Source of the DNA: Planococcus salinus
GTDB taxonomy: Bacteria > Bacillota > Bacilli > Bacillales_A > Planococcaceae
Length of the DNA: 54,347 nt
NCBI RefSeq assembly: GCF_003719725.1
Contig: NZ_RIAX01000015.1
Location: forward strand, 1 to 54,347
Direction of reading: 5' to 3'
Shown here: positions 34,397 to 44,070 of the stretch, one piece after another
Layout: each line of letters opens with the position of its first letter
Numbering within the stretch: position 1 is the stretch's first letter
Made by a program: the position numbers and the translations under genes
The notes under the pieces: model-generated
What the model was told of the DNA's origin: nothing
What the model saw: the letters and a program-made list of their open reading frames with translations, nothing else
Databases searched by the model: none

Positions 34397-35682
34397 CAAT
34401 AGCCTTATTATTCGGGACTTTATTTATTTGTTTACTGATCGGTGTGCCGATCGCTTTTGCGTTGGGGGTTTCAGCATTGACAGCCATTTACTTTGGCTCT
34501 ACCCTGCCGCTCAGCATCATTACACAAAAAGCTTTTACATCGCTTGACTCCTTTCCATTGCTGGCGATTCCATTCTTTATGCTTGCAGGTATTTTAATGG
34601 GCAAGGGTGGCGTTTCCAAACGACTGTTGGATTTGGCGGCAGCCATGGTCGGCTGGATGACTGGCGGATTGAGCATGGTGACCATTGTAGCTTGTATGTT
34701 TTTTGCTGCCATTTCGGGATCAGGCCCGGCAACAGTGGCAGCCATCGGTGGATTCATGATTCCGGCGATGGTGGCACGCAATTACGGTGGCGGCTTTGCC
34801 TCGGCAGTAGCAGCTTCGGCTGGTTCCATAGGCGTTATCATTCCGCCGAGTATCCCGTTTGTCTTGTATGGAGTCATCGGCAGTGTGTCAGTCGGCAGTA
34901 TGTTTTTGGCAGGGATCATCCCTGGCTTCATCGTTGGTTCGGGATTATTGCTGACCGCATACTTAATTTCCAAAAAACGAGGGTATAAGCCAGAACCAGG
35001 GGAAGACACCAAATTCGTTTTTAAAGATGTAGTGAAAGCTTTCTGGGAAGCAAAATGGGCTTTGCTGATTCCCGTTATTATCCTTGGTGGTATTTACGGC
35101 GGTATTTTCTCACCAACAGAAGCTGCTGTTGTAGCAGTTGTCTATGCCGTCATCATCGGTAAGTTCGTCTACAGGGAATTATCCTGGAAGGGATTGTACG
35201 AAAGCTTCAGGGAAGCGATTGTCATCAATGCAACAACGATGATTATCATCGGGCTTTCCGTATCGTTTGCTTACTTTATGACCATCGAGCAGATTCCAGG
35301 AGAAATTTCCGATTTCTTAACAGAGCTATCAACAAATCCATTTGTTATTCTGTTGGCGATTAACTTATTATTATTAGTAGTGGGGATGTTCATCGATACT
35401 ATATCAGCACTTGTTGTACTGACGCCGATTTTGCTGCCGATTGTAACGGCTGTAGGAGTGGATCCCGTTCATTTTGGTGTCATATTGGTAGCAAACCTGG
35501 CGATCGGTTTTGTTACACCACCGCTGGGAGTCAACTTGTTTGTGGCATCGAGTGTAGGGGGTGTCCGGTTTGAAAGAATCGCGACTGCCGTTTTGCCATT
35601 CCTTTTTGCGATGATTGTTTGTCTGCTGGTCATCACGTTTATTCCCGAGCTGTCTCTATGGCTTCCGGGCTTGTACGAATAA
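34393..35682 (+). CDS. TRAP transporter large permease DctM
   Basis: 429 residues and about twelve membrane segments. DctM signatures seen: LDSFPLLAIPFFMLAGILMGKGG, SGSGPATVAAIGGFMIPAM, and SAGSIGVIIPPSIPFVLYG. The C-terminal GFVTPPLGVNLFVASSVGG is typical. It uses the sodium gradient to import the carboxylate bound by DctP. Translationally coupled to dctQ. Confidence 0.95.
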   Translation: MTIALLFGTLFICLLIGVPIAFALGVSALTAIYFGSTLPLSIITQKAFTSLDSFPLLAIPFFMLAGILMGKGGVSKRLLDLAAAMVGWMTGGLSMVTIVACMFFAAISGSGPATVAAIGGFMIPAMVARNYGGGFASAVAASAGSIGVIIPPSIPFVLYGVIGSVSVGSMFLAGIIPGFIVGSGLLLTAYLISKKRGYKPEPGEDTKFVFKDVVKAFWEAKWALLIPVIILGGIYGGIFSPTEAAVVAVVYAVIIGKFVYRELSWKGLYESFREAIVINATTMIIIGLSVSFAYFMTIEQIPGEISDFLTELSTNPFVILLAINLLLLVVGMFIDTISALVVLTPILLPIVTAVGVDPVHFGVILVANLAIGFVTPPLGVNLFVASSVGGVRFERIATAVLPFLFAMIVCLLVITFIPELSLWLPGLYE

Positions 35683-35715
35683 TTATTTCCATTTTCAGAA
35701 GAGAGGTTGTTTTTC

Positions 35716-36873
35716 ATGAGTGTATCCATTAACAGTCGAGCCGAAGAGTTGGTGTTTTCCGGCATTCGACAATTTGCCAATCAAATGATCGACTATCCGG
35801 AGGCCATCAATTTAACAGTCGGCCAGCCCGATTTTCCGACCCCTGAAGCCGTAAAAGAAGCAGGCATCCAGGCGATCCGGGATAACCAGACGAATTACTC
35901 CCATAATGCAGGCGTATTAGAGTTGCGTCTTGCCATAGAATCTTTTTTTAAGGACACCTATGGACTGAAGTATGATCACCGAAATGAAATCATCGTGACA
36001 AATGGTGCAAGCGAAGGGCTGGATTCTGTTTTCCGGACCATTTTGGAAGAAGGCGATGAAGTGATTTTACCGGCTCCGACCTATTCAGGGTACGAACCGC
36101 TTGTTCAGTTATGTGGAGGGAAGGTGGTTTATCTGGATACGTCCTCGACCAGATTCCAGCCGACACCTGAACATCTGGAGTCCTTGATTACCGACCGCAC
36201 GAAAGCGGTGCTGATGAACTTCCCTTCCAATCCAACAGGAGTGACCCTGGGCACGGAAGAAGTGGAGAAATTGGTCCGTGTGCTGGAAAAGCATGATGTG
36301 TTTGTTGTCACAGACGAAATTTACAGTGAAAACTCCTTTAATGGCAAGCATTGCACATTTGCTTGCTATGAAAGTTTGCGCGACCGGACGATTCTTGTCC
36401 ACGGTGTCTCAAAATCGCATTCGATGACCGGATGGCGTATCGGCTATGTGTTGGGACCTAAAAAGGTGATGAATCAGGTGATCAAGGTCCACCAATACAA
36501 CACGGTCTGTGCTTCGGTTCCCGGTCAGTATGCTGCCATCGAAGCGTTGAACAATCAGCGGCATGTTCCTGCAGAGATGAACAAAGAATACATCAAGCGG
36601 AGAGATTTCGTTTACGGGCGCCTGCAGGACATGGGAATAGATGTCGTGTTGCCGACAGGAGCATTTTACATTTTTCCATCCATCGAAAAGTTCGGAATGC
36701 CGTCCTTTGAATTTGCCACACGCCTGCTGAAAGAAGGCGGCGTGGCGGCCGTTCCTGGTTCAGCTTTTACTCAATACGGCGAAGGGTTTTTACGGATTTC
36801 ATATGCCTATGCAATGCCTGTACTGGAAGAGGGTATGGACCGTCTGGAAAAATTTATTGGATCGCTGACTTAA
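35716..36873 (+). CDS. Class I/II PLP-dependent aminotransferase
   Basis: 385 residues. Fold-type I aminotransferase with INLTVGQPDFPTP near the N-terminus, TNGASEGLDSV, NFPSNPTGV, VVTDEIYSE, and the PLP lysine in SKSHSMTGWRIGY. It resembles PatA/AspC-like enzymes for aromatic, branched or aspartate-type amino acids. The ATG at 35716 follows AGAGAGG; the ATG at 35707 overlaps that site. Thirty-three bases after dctM and likely co-transcribed, so it may act on the imported amino or keto acid. Confidence 0.92.
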   Translation: MSVSINSRAEELVFSGIRQFANQMIDYPEAINLTVGQPDFPTPEAVKEAGIQAIRDNQTNYSHNAGVLELRLAIESFFKDTYGLKYDHRNEIIVTNGASEGLDSVFRTILEEGDEVILPAPTYSGYEPLVQLCGGKVVYLDTSSTRFQPTPEHLESLITDRTKAVLMNFPSNPTGVTLGTEEVEKLVRVLEKHDVFVVTDEIYSENSFNGKHCTFACYESLRDRTILVHGVSKSHSMTGWRIGYVLGPKKVMNQVIKVHQYNTVCASVPGQYAAIEALNNQRHVPAEMNKEYIKRRDFVYGRLQDMGIDVVLPTGAFYIFPSIEKFGMPSFEFATRLLKEGGVAAVPGSAFTQYGEGFLRISYAYAMPVLEEGMDRLEKFIGSLT

Positions 36874-36900
36874 CTTTTATCTGAAATGAGGAATTGATTT

Positions 36901-38520
36901 ATGAAACGTCTGTGGGATACTCCTGAAAAAATGACTGATTTGCTATGTGAAATGGTGTCATGGGAAAGTGTGTATTTAACGCAAGGGGAAATTGATTTTC
37001 CCAAAAAAGCGAAAGCTAAATTGGAGAACCTTGTTTATTTCCAGGAAAATCCCCATCTGTTGGAACTGGGGGAGGTCAACTGGGACCGGACTTTCCTGAC
37101 GGCTTTGTACAAGCACGAAGAAGCCAGGGATACAGTTGTCCTGCTCAGCCATTTTGATACGGTGAGCACAGAAGACTACGGCGTGCTTCAACCACTTGCC
37201 TGTAAACCGAGAGAGTTGACTTCCGCTCTTCATGACCGGAAAGAAACGTTGAGGGAAGAAGTGCGCAGAGATCTGGAATCAGGGGATTACTTGTTCGGAC
37301 GCGGAACCATGGATATGAAAGCGGGGCTTACACTTCATATGGCACTCATTGAAAAAGCTTCCATTGAAGAGTGGCCGGTCAACTTGCTGCTTTTGACTGT
37401 TCCGGATGAGGAAATCAATTCAAACGGTATGCGTGAAGCAGTTCCAAAACTTGTCGAGTTGAGTGAAGAGCATAATTTGGATTACAAATTATTCTTGAAC
37501 GGGGAACCTGTATTTGCACAAGATCCGAATGAGCATGATTTCAAAGTCTATTCCGGTACCATCGGTAAAATCATGCCGAGCGCTCTTTTCTATGGAAAAG
37601 AGTCACATATAGGAGAGCCGCTCAGCAGTCTGCCGTCCAACTTCATGTCTTCTTATCTGGCTCAGGAAATGAACTGGAACCCCTTGTTCCAGGAAACTGT
37701 CCTGGAAGAAACTGCACCGTTGCCGATTACTGTTTTGCAAAGAGACGTCAAAATGGAGTATTCAGCTCAGACACCATATCGCGCTGTAGGCATGTATAAT
37801 GTGTTCTTGCTGGAGCGCAGTGCTGCTGATGTCATGGAACTTTTCGATCAGGCAGTGCGAAAAGCGATGAATCGGATGAGTGAAGATTACATGGAAATGT
37901 GCCGCAGGGAACAGATAGAACCCGTGCGGGAAGTGAAAGTTCTGCTTTTTGAAGAATTAAAAGAATACGCTGAGAAGAAATTGGGGAAAGCAAAAGTGGA
38001 AGCCATCATTTCTGAAATCGTCACGGAAAACCGGGAAATGGATGTCCGGGAACAATCACACGCCATAGCAGACCTCCTCCTGATGGAATGCCATGAGCTG
38101 ACGCCTGCTGTGATTTTAATGTTTGCACCACCTTATTATCCACCGGTCAATTCCAGTGGCTCTTCGCTTGTTCAGTCCTGTATCCATCATTTTACGGAAC
38201 AAGCGAAGGAGAGGTATGGTTTCGAGGTGAAGCAGGGCCATTACTTCAATGGGATTTCAGATCTGAGTTATGTCAATTTCCAGGATCAAAAAGACGGCTG
38301 GGTGACTTACGAGATGAATACACCGGTGTATGGAAAAACATACAGCATCCCGTTTGAGAATATGCACAAGTTGCAGGCTCCTGTTCTGAATGTCGGCCCT
38401 TTCGGCCGGGATGCCCATCAGCGGACCGAACGCCTGAATATAAAAAATGCTTTTGAACAATTGCCGCCGCTGCTGGAGTCGATGATTACATCCCAATTCG
38501 TCAATGTATATTCCCGTTGA
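36901..38520 (+). CDS. RocB-like M20 family metallohydrolase
   Basis: 539 residues. The metal-binding segments are VVLLSHFDTVSTED (His-Asp) and GRGTMDMKAGL (Asp), with VPDEEINSNG supplying the catalytic Glu pair. An inserted and extended C-terminal part matches the long RocB subgroup of M20, named in arginine utilisation but of unproved reaction. It follows the aminotransferase by 27 bases and should belong to the TRAP operon; removing an acyl or amide group from an imported compound would fit. Confidence 0.85.
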   Translation: MKRLWDTPEKMTDLLCEMVSWESVYLTQGEIDFPKKAKAKLENLVYFQENPHLLELGEVNWDRTFLTALYKHEEARDTVVLLSHFDTVSTEDYGVLQPLACKPRELTSALHDRKETLREEVRRDLESGDYLFGRGTMDMKAGLTLHMALIEKASIEEWPVNLLLLTVPDEEINSNGMREAVPKLVELSEEHNLDYKLFLNGEPVFAQDPNEHDFKVYSGTIGKIMPSALFYGKESHIGEPLSSLPSNFMSSYLAQEMNWNPLFQETVLEETAPLPITVLQRDVKMEYSAQTPYRAVGMYNVFLLERSAADVMELFDQAVRKAMNRMSEDYMEMCRREQIEPVREVKVLLFEELKEYAEKKLGKAKVEAIISEIVTENREMDVREQSHAIADLLLMECHELTPAVILMFAPPYYPPVNSSGSSLVQSCIHHFTEQAKERYGFEVKQGHYFNGISDLSYVNFQDQKDGWVTYEMNTPVYGKTYSIPFENMHKLQAPVLNVGPFGRDAHQRTERLNIKNAFEQLPPLLESMITSQFVNVYSR

Positions 38521-38577
38521 GAATATTTTGCTGCGATCAGGGTACAGTCCTGTATAACAAAAAGGAGCTGATGGCAC

Positions 38578-39072
38578 ATGTCTGACGTGAAATTATTGTA
38601 TTTTGAAGACGATGGCACGATTCCCAATAATCCGTCACTGCCGGTGGTGTTTTATCCGCGTGCTTTTCAAGAGGCGCCTGAAAAAATCGAAACAATCTTC
38701 AACCGTAATGACTGGACAAACAGCTGGACAGGGGATGTGTTCGACTACCATCATTATCACAGCAACACCCACGAAGTTCTGGGCGTCCGTTCCGGAAGGG
38801 CGACGTTGCAGATAGGAGGAGAGCAAGGGACTGAGCTGACAGTTGAAGTTGGCGATGTCGCCGTGCTTCCGGCAGGAACCGGGCATAAAAAACTCGACAG
38901 CAGTGCTGACTTTAAAGTTGTGGGAGCTTATCCGGGAGGAGTCCAGCCCAATAAAAAGACAGGAGAACCCGAGGAACGCCCTTATGTGCTGGAAGATATC
39001 CAAAACACTCCACTGCCGCACAACGATCCCGTCCGCGGCAAAGAAGGGCCGCTTCTTACTGACTGGTCGTAA
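38578..39072 (+). CDS. Cupin-domain protein (YjlB-like)
   Basis: 164 residues, one cupin barrel. Motif 1: YHHYHSNTHEVLGVRSGRATLQIGG; motif 2: VGDVAVLPAGTGHKKL. The histidines and glutamate needed to bind a metal are present. YjlB-type proteins of this length have no proven reaction. AAGGAG precedes the ATG. Last gene of the TRAP-associated group, followed by a terminator. Confidence 0.88.
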   Translation: MSDVKLLYFEDDGTIPNNPSLPVVFYPRAFQEAPEKIETIFNRNDWTNSWTGDVFDYHHYHSNTHEVLGVRSGRATLQIGGEQGTELTVEVGDVAVLPAGTGHKKLDSSADFKVVGAYPGGVQPNKKTGEPEERPYVLEDIQNTPLPHNDPVRGKEGPLLTDWS

Positions 39073-39077
39073 TATTC

Positions 39078-39117
39078 ACTCCTTGTTGCCTTTAAAAAGG
39101 CAGCGGGGAGTTTTTTT
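39078..39117 (+). terminator. Terminator of the TRAP operon
   Basis: Outer ACTCC/GGAGT and inner TGCCT/AGGCA stems, then T7. Confidence 0.8.
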
Positions 39118-39175
39118 GTTGAAGTATCGGCAATTTGAATAGACAGACAAAACAGGCTCTTTTTGAATAAACAAG

Positions 39176-39216
39176 AAAAACGAGTGGAGAAAATAATTTT
39201 CTCCACCCGTTTCTGT
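39176..39216 (-). terminator. Terminator of aspartokinase gene
   Basis: On the minus strand AAACGGGTGGAGAAAA, short loop, TTTTCTCCACTCGTTTTT. One mismatch in a 16-bp stem. Confidence 0.8.
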
Positions 39217-39247
39217 TTCTCCCTCAATGTGCCTGCTTCTCGGGTAA

Positions 39248-40612
39248 TCAGACAACTATCGCCGCTTCAAAAAACTCTTTGTACAATTCGTTCAGAATTT
39301 TTTTCTCATCTTTTTTCAAAACGCCGAATACCAGACTGACCTCTGAAGACCCCTGGTTGATCATTTCGATATTGGCCCCCGTCCTGGCAATGGCATCAGT
39401 GGCCCTTGCTGCCAGTCCTGTACTGTTGTTCATGCCTTCTCCTACGAGTACGACCATGGAAAATTCGCTGCGTATATGGACGTCGTCAGCATACAATTCA
39501 TTTTTTACACGCTCGATGATGCGTGCTTCCTTTTCAGGTGACAGCTGGTGACTGCGTATGATGACAGAAAGGTTATCAATGCCAGACGGAATGTGTTCAT
39601 AGGAAATTTGTTCGTCTTCCAATATTTGCAGCAACTTGCGCCCGAATCCGATTTCGCGGTTCATCAAGTATTTGCTGACGTATAAAGTGGAAAAGCCACT
39701 GTCAGCGGATATACCGATTACCGGCCGGTTGGAAATATCCCTTTCTGCCACAATCATGGTACCGGAAGACTTAGGGTTGTTGGTGTTTTTTATGCATAAG
39801 GGAACAGCGGCTTTATACGCTGGCATTAATGCTTCATCGTGAAGAACGGCAAATCCGGCATATGACAATTCACGCATCTCCCGGTAAGTCATTTGCTCAA
39901 TTTCCACGGGATTTTCCACCGACCTCGGATTTGCTGCAAAGACACAATCGACGTCTGTGAAGTTTTCATACATCTCCGCTTTCACGGAAGCAGCCAAAAT
40001 CGATCCGGTGATATCGGAACCGCCACGTTCAAAAGTCCGCAGCACACCTTCTCGGGTATAGCCGAAAAATCCAGGAAACACACTGATGGTGTCACGGCGG
40101 TTCAAAGCGGACAAGTTGGTATAGGATTCCGGAAGCGCTTGAGCGCGGTCCGGCAAACCGTTGACAACCAACCCCGCATCTTTGGGGTTTATGTAACTGG
40201 CTGGAAGTCCAATCGAAGTCAAATAAGCTGCGACCAATTTGGCGGAATTGTCTTCACCACTCGCTTTCAGCTGGTCGGTAAATAGAGCGGCGTTTTGTTT
40301 GTCTTCCTGAAGCCGCTTTTCAAGATCTGCTTCAATCGTTTCCACTATTTCTTTTCCAAGTCCCAGTTCACCAGCAATTATGGCATAGCGCTCAACCACT
40401 GCTTCCAGGGGATGGGAGACATCTTCTCCTGACAAAGCTGCCTGCACCAGTTTGATGAGCATGTCTGTAACTTTTTCGTCTTCCTCGTAGCGTTTTCCGG
40501 GAGCAGAAACAACAACAATCTGCCGTGCTGGATCTTCTTTGACAATAGCGGCCACTTTTTTAAGTTGCTTGGCGCTGGCAACTGATGTGCCGCCGAATTT
40601 GCATACCTTCAT
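39248..40612 (-). CDS. thrD: Aspartate kinase, YclM type
   Basis: Phosphorylates aspartate, first step toward threonine, methionine and lysine. 454 residues, the length of the monofunctional YclM/ThrD isoform. Kinase motif KVCKFGGTSVASA at the start, FTDVDCVFAANPR and FERGGSDITGS further on, and two C-terminal ACT domains (SADSGFSTLYVSKYL, and VLVGEGMNNSTGLAARATDAIA) for feedback control. The frame extends to 40645, but MKVCKFGGTS at 40612 is the normal start. Divergent from hom-thrC-thrB. Confidence 0.93.
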   Translation of the reverse strand: MKVCKFGGTSVASAKQLKKVAAIVKEDPARQIVVVSAPGKRYEEDEKVTDMLIKLVQAALSGEDVSHPLEAVVERYAIIAGELGLGKEIVETIEADLEKRLQEDKQNAALFTDQLKASGEDNSAKLVAAYLTSIGLPASYINPKDAGLVVNGLPDRAQALPESYTNLSALNRRDTISVFPGFFGYTREGVLRTFERGGSDITGSILAASVKAEMYENFTDVDCVFAANPRSVENPVEIEQMTYREMRELSYAGFAVLHDEALMPAYKAAVPLCIKNTNNPKSSGTMIVAERDISNRPVIGISADSGFSTLYVSKYLMNREIGFGRKLLQILEDEQISYEHIPSGIDNLSVIIRSHQLSPEKEARIIERVKNELYADDVHIRSEFSMVVLVGEGMNNSTGLAARATDAIARTGANIEMINQGSSEVSLVFGVLKKDEKKILNELYKEFFEAAIVV

Positions 40613-40650
40613 CTGATCAAATCCTATCTGTATTAAATTTGCCAACAGGG

Positions 40651-40706
40651 TTGTTTTACGACTGAACTAATACTATAATGTCCTTATGATAAAAACAGCT
40701 GTTTTT
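40651..40706 (+). promoter_or_regulatory. hom promoter and adjacent palindrome
   Basis: TTGTTT (40651-40656) and TATAAT (40674-40679) are 17 bases apart and point toward hom. AAAAACAGCTGTTTTT (40691-40706) is a perfect 16-bp palindrome right after the expected start point. It is a candidate site for amino-acid-responsive control of hom and perhaps thrD. Confidence 0.65.
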
Positions 40707-40738
40707 TCACAGTGTACACACCATAGGAGGAATCGTCA

Positions 40739-42031
40739 ATGAAAAATGAAATTTCCATCGGATTATTAGGATTCGGAACAGTCGGAAGCGGTGTTGCCAC
40801 GATTTTGCAGCAGCATCAAAAAGATCTGCGCCATAAGTTGGGCGTAGAAGTTTCCATTAAAAAAGTTCTGATCAAGAACAAAAACAAAGACCGGCTTGCA
40901 TCGTTGGAGCCAGAAGTCTTTACAACGGATATAGAGGAAATATTGAATGATCCCTCACTTGATATCATTGTGGAAGTAATGGGTGGAATGGATGAAGCCA
41001 AAGAAGCAATTGAAAAAGCTCTTGCTGCAGGGAAGCAAGTTGTAACAGCCAATAAAGATGTGATGGCGGAACATGGCCATGAATTGCTGAAGTTGGCTGA
41101 TGAGAAAAAATGCGATCTCTTTTATGAAGCAAGTGTAGCAGGAGGCATTCCGATTATCCGGACGCTGGAAGACGGCTTGGCTTCTGACAGAATTTCCAGT
41201 TTAATGGGAATTGTAAATGGTACAACGAATTTCATCTTGACGAAAATGAAGCAGGAAAACATGAGCTATGAAGACGCGTTGGCTGAAGCGACAGCGCTTG
41301 GGTATGCAGAAGCGGATCCTTCCTCCGACGTGGACGGTCTTGATGCGGCCCGAAAAATGGTCATTTTATCGTCTCTGGCTTATTCGACAGAAGTTCACTT
41401 GGATGATGTATTGATCAGAGGGATGAAAGAAATCCGGGACGGTGATTTGGAACTTGCTCAAGGATTCGGCTATACAATGAAAATGGTTGGATCGTCAACT
41501 AAAGATGAAGATGGCATTGAAGTGGCGGTAGAACCGATTTTCCTGCCTGATTCCCATCCGCTTTCCTCGGTTAATAACGAATTCAACGCTGTATACATAT
41601 ATGGAGATGCAGTCGGAGAAACCATGTTATACGGTCCGGGTGCAGGGTCTTTGCCGACGGCTACTTCTGTTGTTTCGGATGTTATTGCGGCCTGCCGCAA
41701 CATATTGCTTGAAGTGAACGGCAAAAGAGTCCACGCTGCACAGTACGAACGGATGATTAAACCGGAAGACAGCCGTTACTCAAAGTATTTCCATAGACTA
41801 AGCGTCAAAGACGAGATAGGCGTGCTGTCAAAACTGACTGCTATTTACAGCGAACACGGTGCAAGCCTCCAATCGGTCAAACAGCATCCGGCAGAAGATG
41901 ACGGCAATTCCGAATTGGTCTTGCTTACACATAAAATTTCGAGACAGCAACATTTGGATGTTATAAAAGAATTGGAAGGAACGGCAAGCGTCATCAGCCA
42001 TTACCGCATAGAAGGGGAGGAATCAGCATGA
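40739..42031 (+). CDS. hom: Homoserine dehydrogenase
   Basis: Reduces aspartate semialdehyde to homoserine. 430 residues with the Rossmann motif [24 protein letters not shown], the catalytic [24 protein letters not shown] and a C-terminal ACT domain ([18 protein letters not shown]). TAGGAGG ribosome site. First gene of the threonine operon, overlapping thrC by four bases. Confidence 0.97.
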   Translation: MKNEISIGLLGFGTVGSGVATILQQHQKDLRHKLGVEVSIKKVLIKNKNKDRLASLEPEVFTTDIEEILNDPSLDIIVEVMGGMDEAKEAIEKALAAGKQVVTANKDVMAEHGHELLKLADEKKCDLFYEASVAGGIPIIRTLEDGLASDRISSLMGIVNGTTNFILTKMKQENMSYEDALAEATALGYAEADPSSDVDGLDAARKMVILSSLAYSTEVHLDDVLIRGMKEIRDGDLELAQGFGYTMKMVGSSTKDEDGIEVAVEPIFLPDSHPLSSVNNEFNAVYIYGDAVGETMLYGPGAGSLPTATSVVSDVIAACRNILLEVNGKRVHAAQYERMIKPEDSRYSKYFHRLSVKDEIGVLSKLTAIYSEHGASLQSVKQHPAEDDGNSELVLLTHKISRQQHLDVIKELEGTASVISHYRIEGEESA

Positions 42032-43089
42032 GATGGCCAGGACTGATCGAACAATATAAAGAATGGCTTCCAGTCAATGGAGCCACACCGGCTTTGACTC
42101 TTCAGGAAGGCAACACGCCACTGGTGCATTTGGAGAAATTATCGGAAGAATGGGGGATTGACCTTCATGTAAAACTGGAAGGTGCCAATCCTACCGGTTC
42201 CTTCAAGGACCGTGGCATGGTGATGGCAGTGGCGAAAGCCAAAGAAGAAGGGAAATCGGTGCTGATTTGCGCATCAACAGGCAATACGTCCGCTTCTGCT
42301 GCAGCCTACGGGGCACGGGCAGGAATGCGTACGATTGTCGTAATACCTGAAGGCCGCATCGCTCTTGGGAAATTGGCTCAGGCAAAGATGTATGGAGCTG
42401 AAATTCTGGCCATTAAAGGAAATTTCGATGAAGCACTTGAAATGGTGAGGGAAGTCGGCCAGGAGGCGGGCATTGCTCTGGTCAACTCTGTAAACCCTTA
42501 TCGACTGGAAGGGCAAAAGACGATTGCTTTCGAAATTATCGACCAGCTGGGACAGGTGCCGGATCTGCTTGCATTGCCGGTAGGGAATGCCGGAAATATT
42601 TCTGCTTCCTGGAAAGGATTCAGTGAATATGCTGAAAAAACCGGTGCCGCACGCCCTGCACTTTTAGGGGTCCAGGCAGCAGGGGCTGCACCGATCGTCA
42701 ATAACCAGGTAGTGGAAAATCCGGAGACCGTAGCAACTGCCATCCGGATCGGCAACCCGGCGAGCTGGAACCTGGCGTTAAATGCGCTCGATGAATCCAA
42801 TGGCACCATTTTGGCTGCAAGCGACGAAGAGATTCTGGAAGCCTATCAGTTACTGGCATCGACAGAAGGCGTTTTTGCTGAACCAGCGTCATGTGCTTCG
42901 ATTGCAGGACTAAAAAAACAAGTCGAAAACGGGATGATTAAAAAAGGTTCGACAGTCGTGGCGATATTGACAGGCAACGGCTTAAAAGACCCGGAAACCG
43001 CCATTTCGGTGAATGAACACAAAGCGCTTCTTGTCCCGGAAGATATGGAGCGTTTCTGGGAGGAATTGAAGAAAGGTGTGAAAGCATGA
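42028..43089 (+). CDS. thrC: Threonine synthase
   Basis: Converts phosphohomoserine to threonine. 353 residues, the short Bacillus-type form. PLP lysine in [17 protein letters not shown]; phosphate-binding loop in [30 protein letters not shown] also seen. Overlaps hom (ATGA) and thrB (ATGA). Confidence 0.97.
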   Translation: MRWPGLIEQYKEWLPVNGATPALTLQEGNTPLVHLEKLSEEWGIDLHVKLEGANPTGSFKDRGMVMAVAKAKEEGKSVLICASTGNTSASAAAYGARAGMRTIVVIPEGRIALGKLAQAKMYGAEILAIKGNFDEALEMVREVGQEAGIALVNSVNPYRLEGQKTIAFEIIDQLGQVPDLLALPVGNAGNISASWKGFSEYAEKTGAARPALLGVQAAGAAPIVNNQVVENPETVATAIRIGNPASWNLALNALDESNGTILAASDEEILEAYQLLASTEGVFAEPASCASIAGLKKQVENGMIKKGSTVVAILTGNGLKDPETAISVNEHKALLVPEDMERFWEELKKGVKA

Positions 43090-43991
43090 GTTGGAGAGAC
43101 TTTTCGGTAAAAGTACCGGCATCAACTGCAAACCTTGGACCTGGGTTTGATTCGATTGGCATGGCTTTGGATTTGTACCTGACAATCACAGTGTGTCCTT
43201 CTCCAACCATGTCCGTGGAATACGTCGATCCGGATTATCGGCAATTGCCCTGCGGAACTGATAATTTAATCATCGCAACTGCCCGGAAAGTGGCTGCCCG
43301 CTATCATAAGCAGCTGCCGACGGTCAAACTGAACATAGAAACTGATATTCCATTAGGGCGAGGGCTTGGCAGCAGTGCATCAGCCATCGCCGGAGGCATA
43401 GAAATTGCCGATCGCCTTCTTGATCTAAAAATGTCTCAGAAGGAAAAGGTGGAAATCGGCAGTGAAATGGAAGGCCACCCTGATAATATATCCGCTTCTT
43501 TTATGGGAGGACTGACGATTTCGTATGATGACGGGACTGTCTTAGAGACAATCCACGTGCCCCATGTTGATATCGGAGTCATCATCCTTGTTCCGCCGGC
43601 CGAATTCCTTACGGCGGAATCACGGGAACTGTTGCCGGAAACCTTGAGACATTCGGCAGCGACACGTGGAAGCGCGGCAGGGAATGTCCTGTCAGCGGCT
43701 TTGGCCCTGAATGATTGGAAAACAGTGGGCCGGATGATGGAAAGAGACACATTCCATGAGCCATATCGTCAAAGCATGTTCCCCGATTTTGAGGCAATCC
43801 GGAGTTTTAACCGGGAAATAGGGGCTTTTGGTTCGGTCATCAGTGGCGCGGGTCCGTCCTTGTTCGTTGCGGTGGAAAAAGGGGAAGAACAAGGAGTAGC
43901 CGAAAAGCTGAAAATCCGGTTTCCTCATTATCAGTGCCTGGTCACCAAACCGTCCGAAGCCGGGATCATGTCATATGAAACTGTTCAATAA
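43086..43991 (+). CDS. thrB: Homoserine kinase
   Basis: Phosphorylates homoserine. 301 residues of the GHMP kinase family: [20 protein letters not shown] at the N-terminus, the ATP loop [16 protein letters not shown], and the C-terminal [18 protein letters not shown]. Last gene of the operon; a strong terminator follows. Confidence 0.97.
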   Translation: MSWRDFSVKVPASTANLGPGFDSIGMALDLYLTITVCPSPTMSVEYVDPDYRQLPCGTDNLIIATARKVAARYHKQLPTVKLNIETDIPLGRGLGSSASAIAGGIEIADRLLDLKMSQKEKVEIGSEMEGHPDNISASFMGGLTISYDDGTVLETIHVPHVDIGVIILVPPAEFLTAESRELLPETLRHSAATRGSAAGNVLSAALALNDWKTVGRMMERDTFHEPYRQSMFPDFEAIRSFNREIGAFGSVISGAGPSLFVAVEKGEEQGVAEKLKIRFPHYQCLVTKPSEAGIMSYETVQ

Positions 43992-44001
43992 TGTTCATAG
44001 G

Positions 44002-44034
44002 AAAACGGCCAGGAAACTTCCTGGCCGTTTTTTT
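44002..44034 (+). terminator. Terminator of hom-thrC-thrB
   Basis: AAAACGGCCAGGAA, two-base loop, TTCCTGGCCGTTTTTTT. Confidence 0.93.
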
Positions 44035-44070
44035 ATGCATTTCATTTCACTTTGTCACTGAGTAAGCGTT

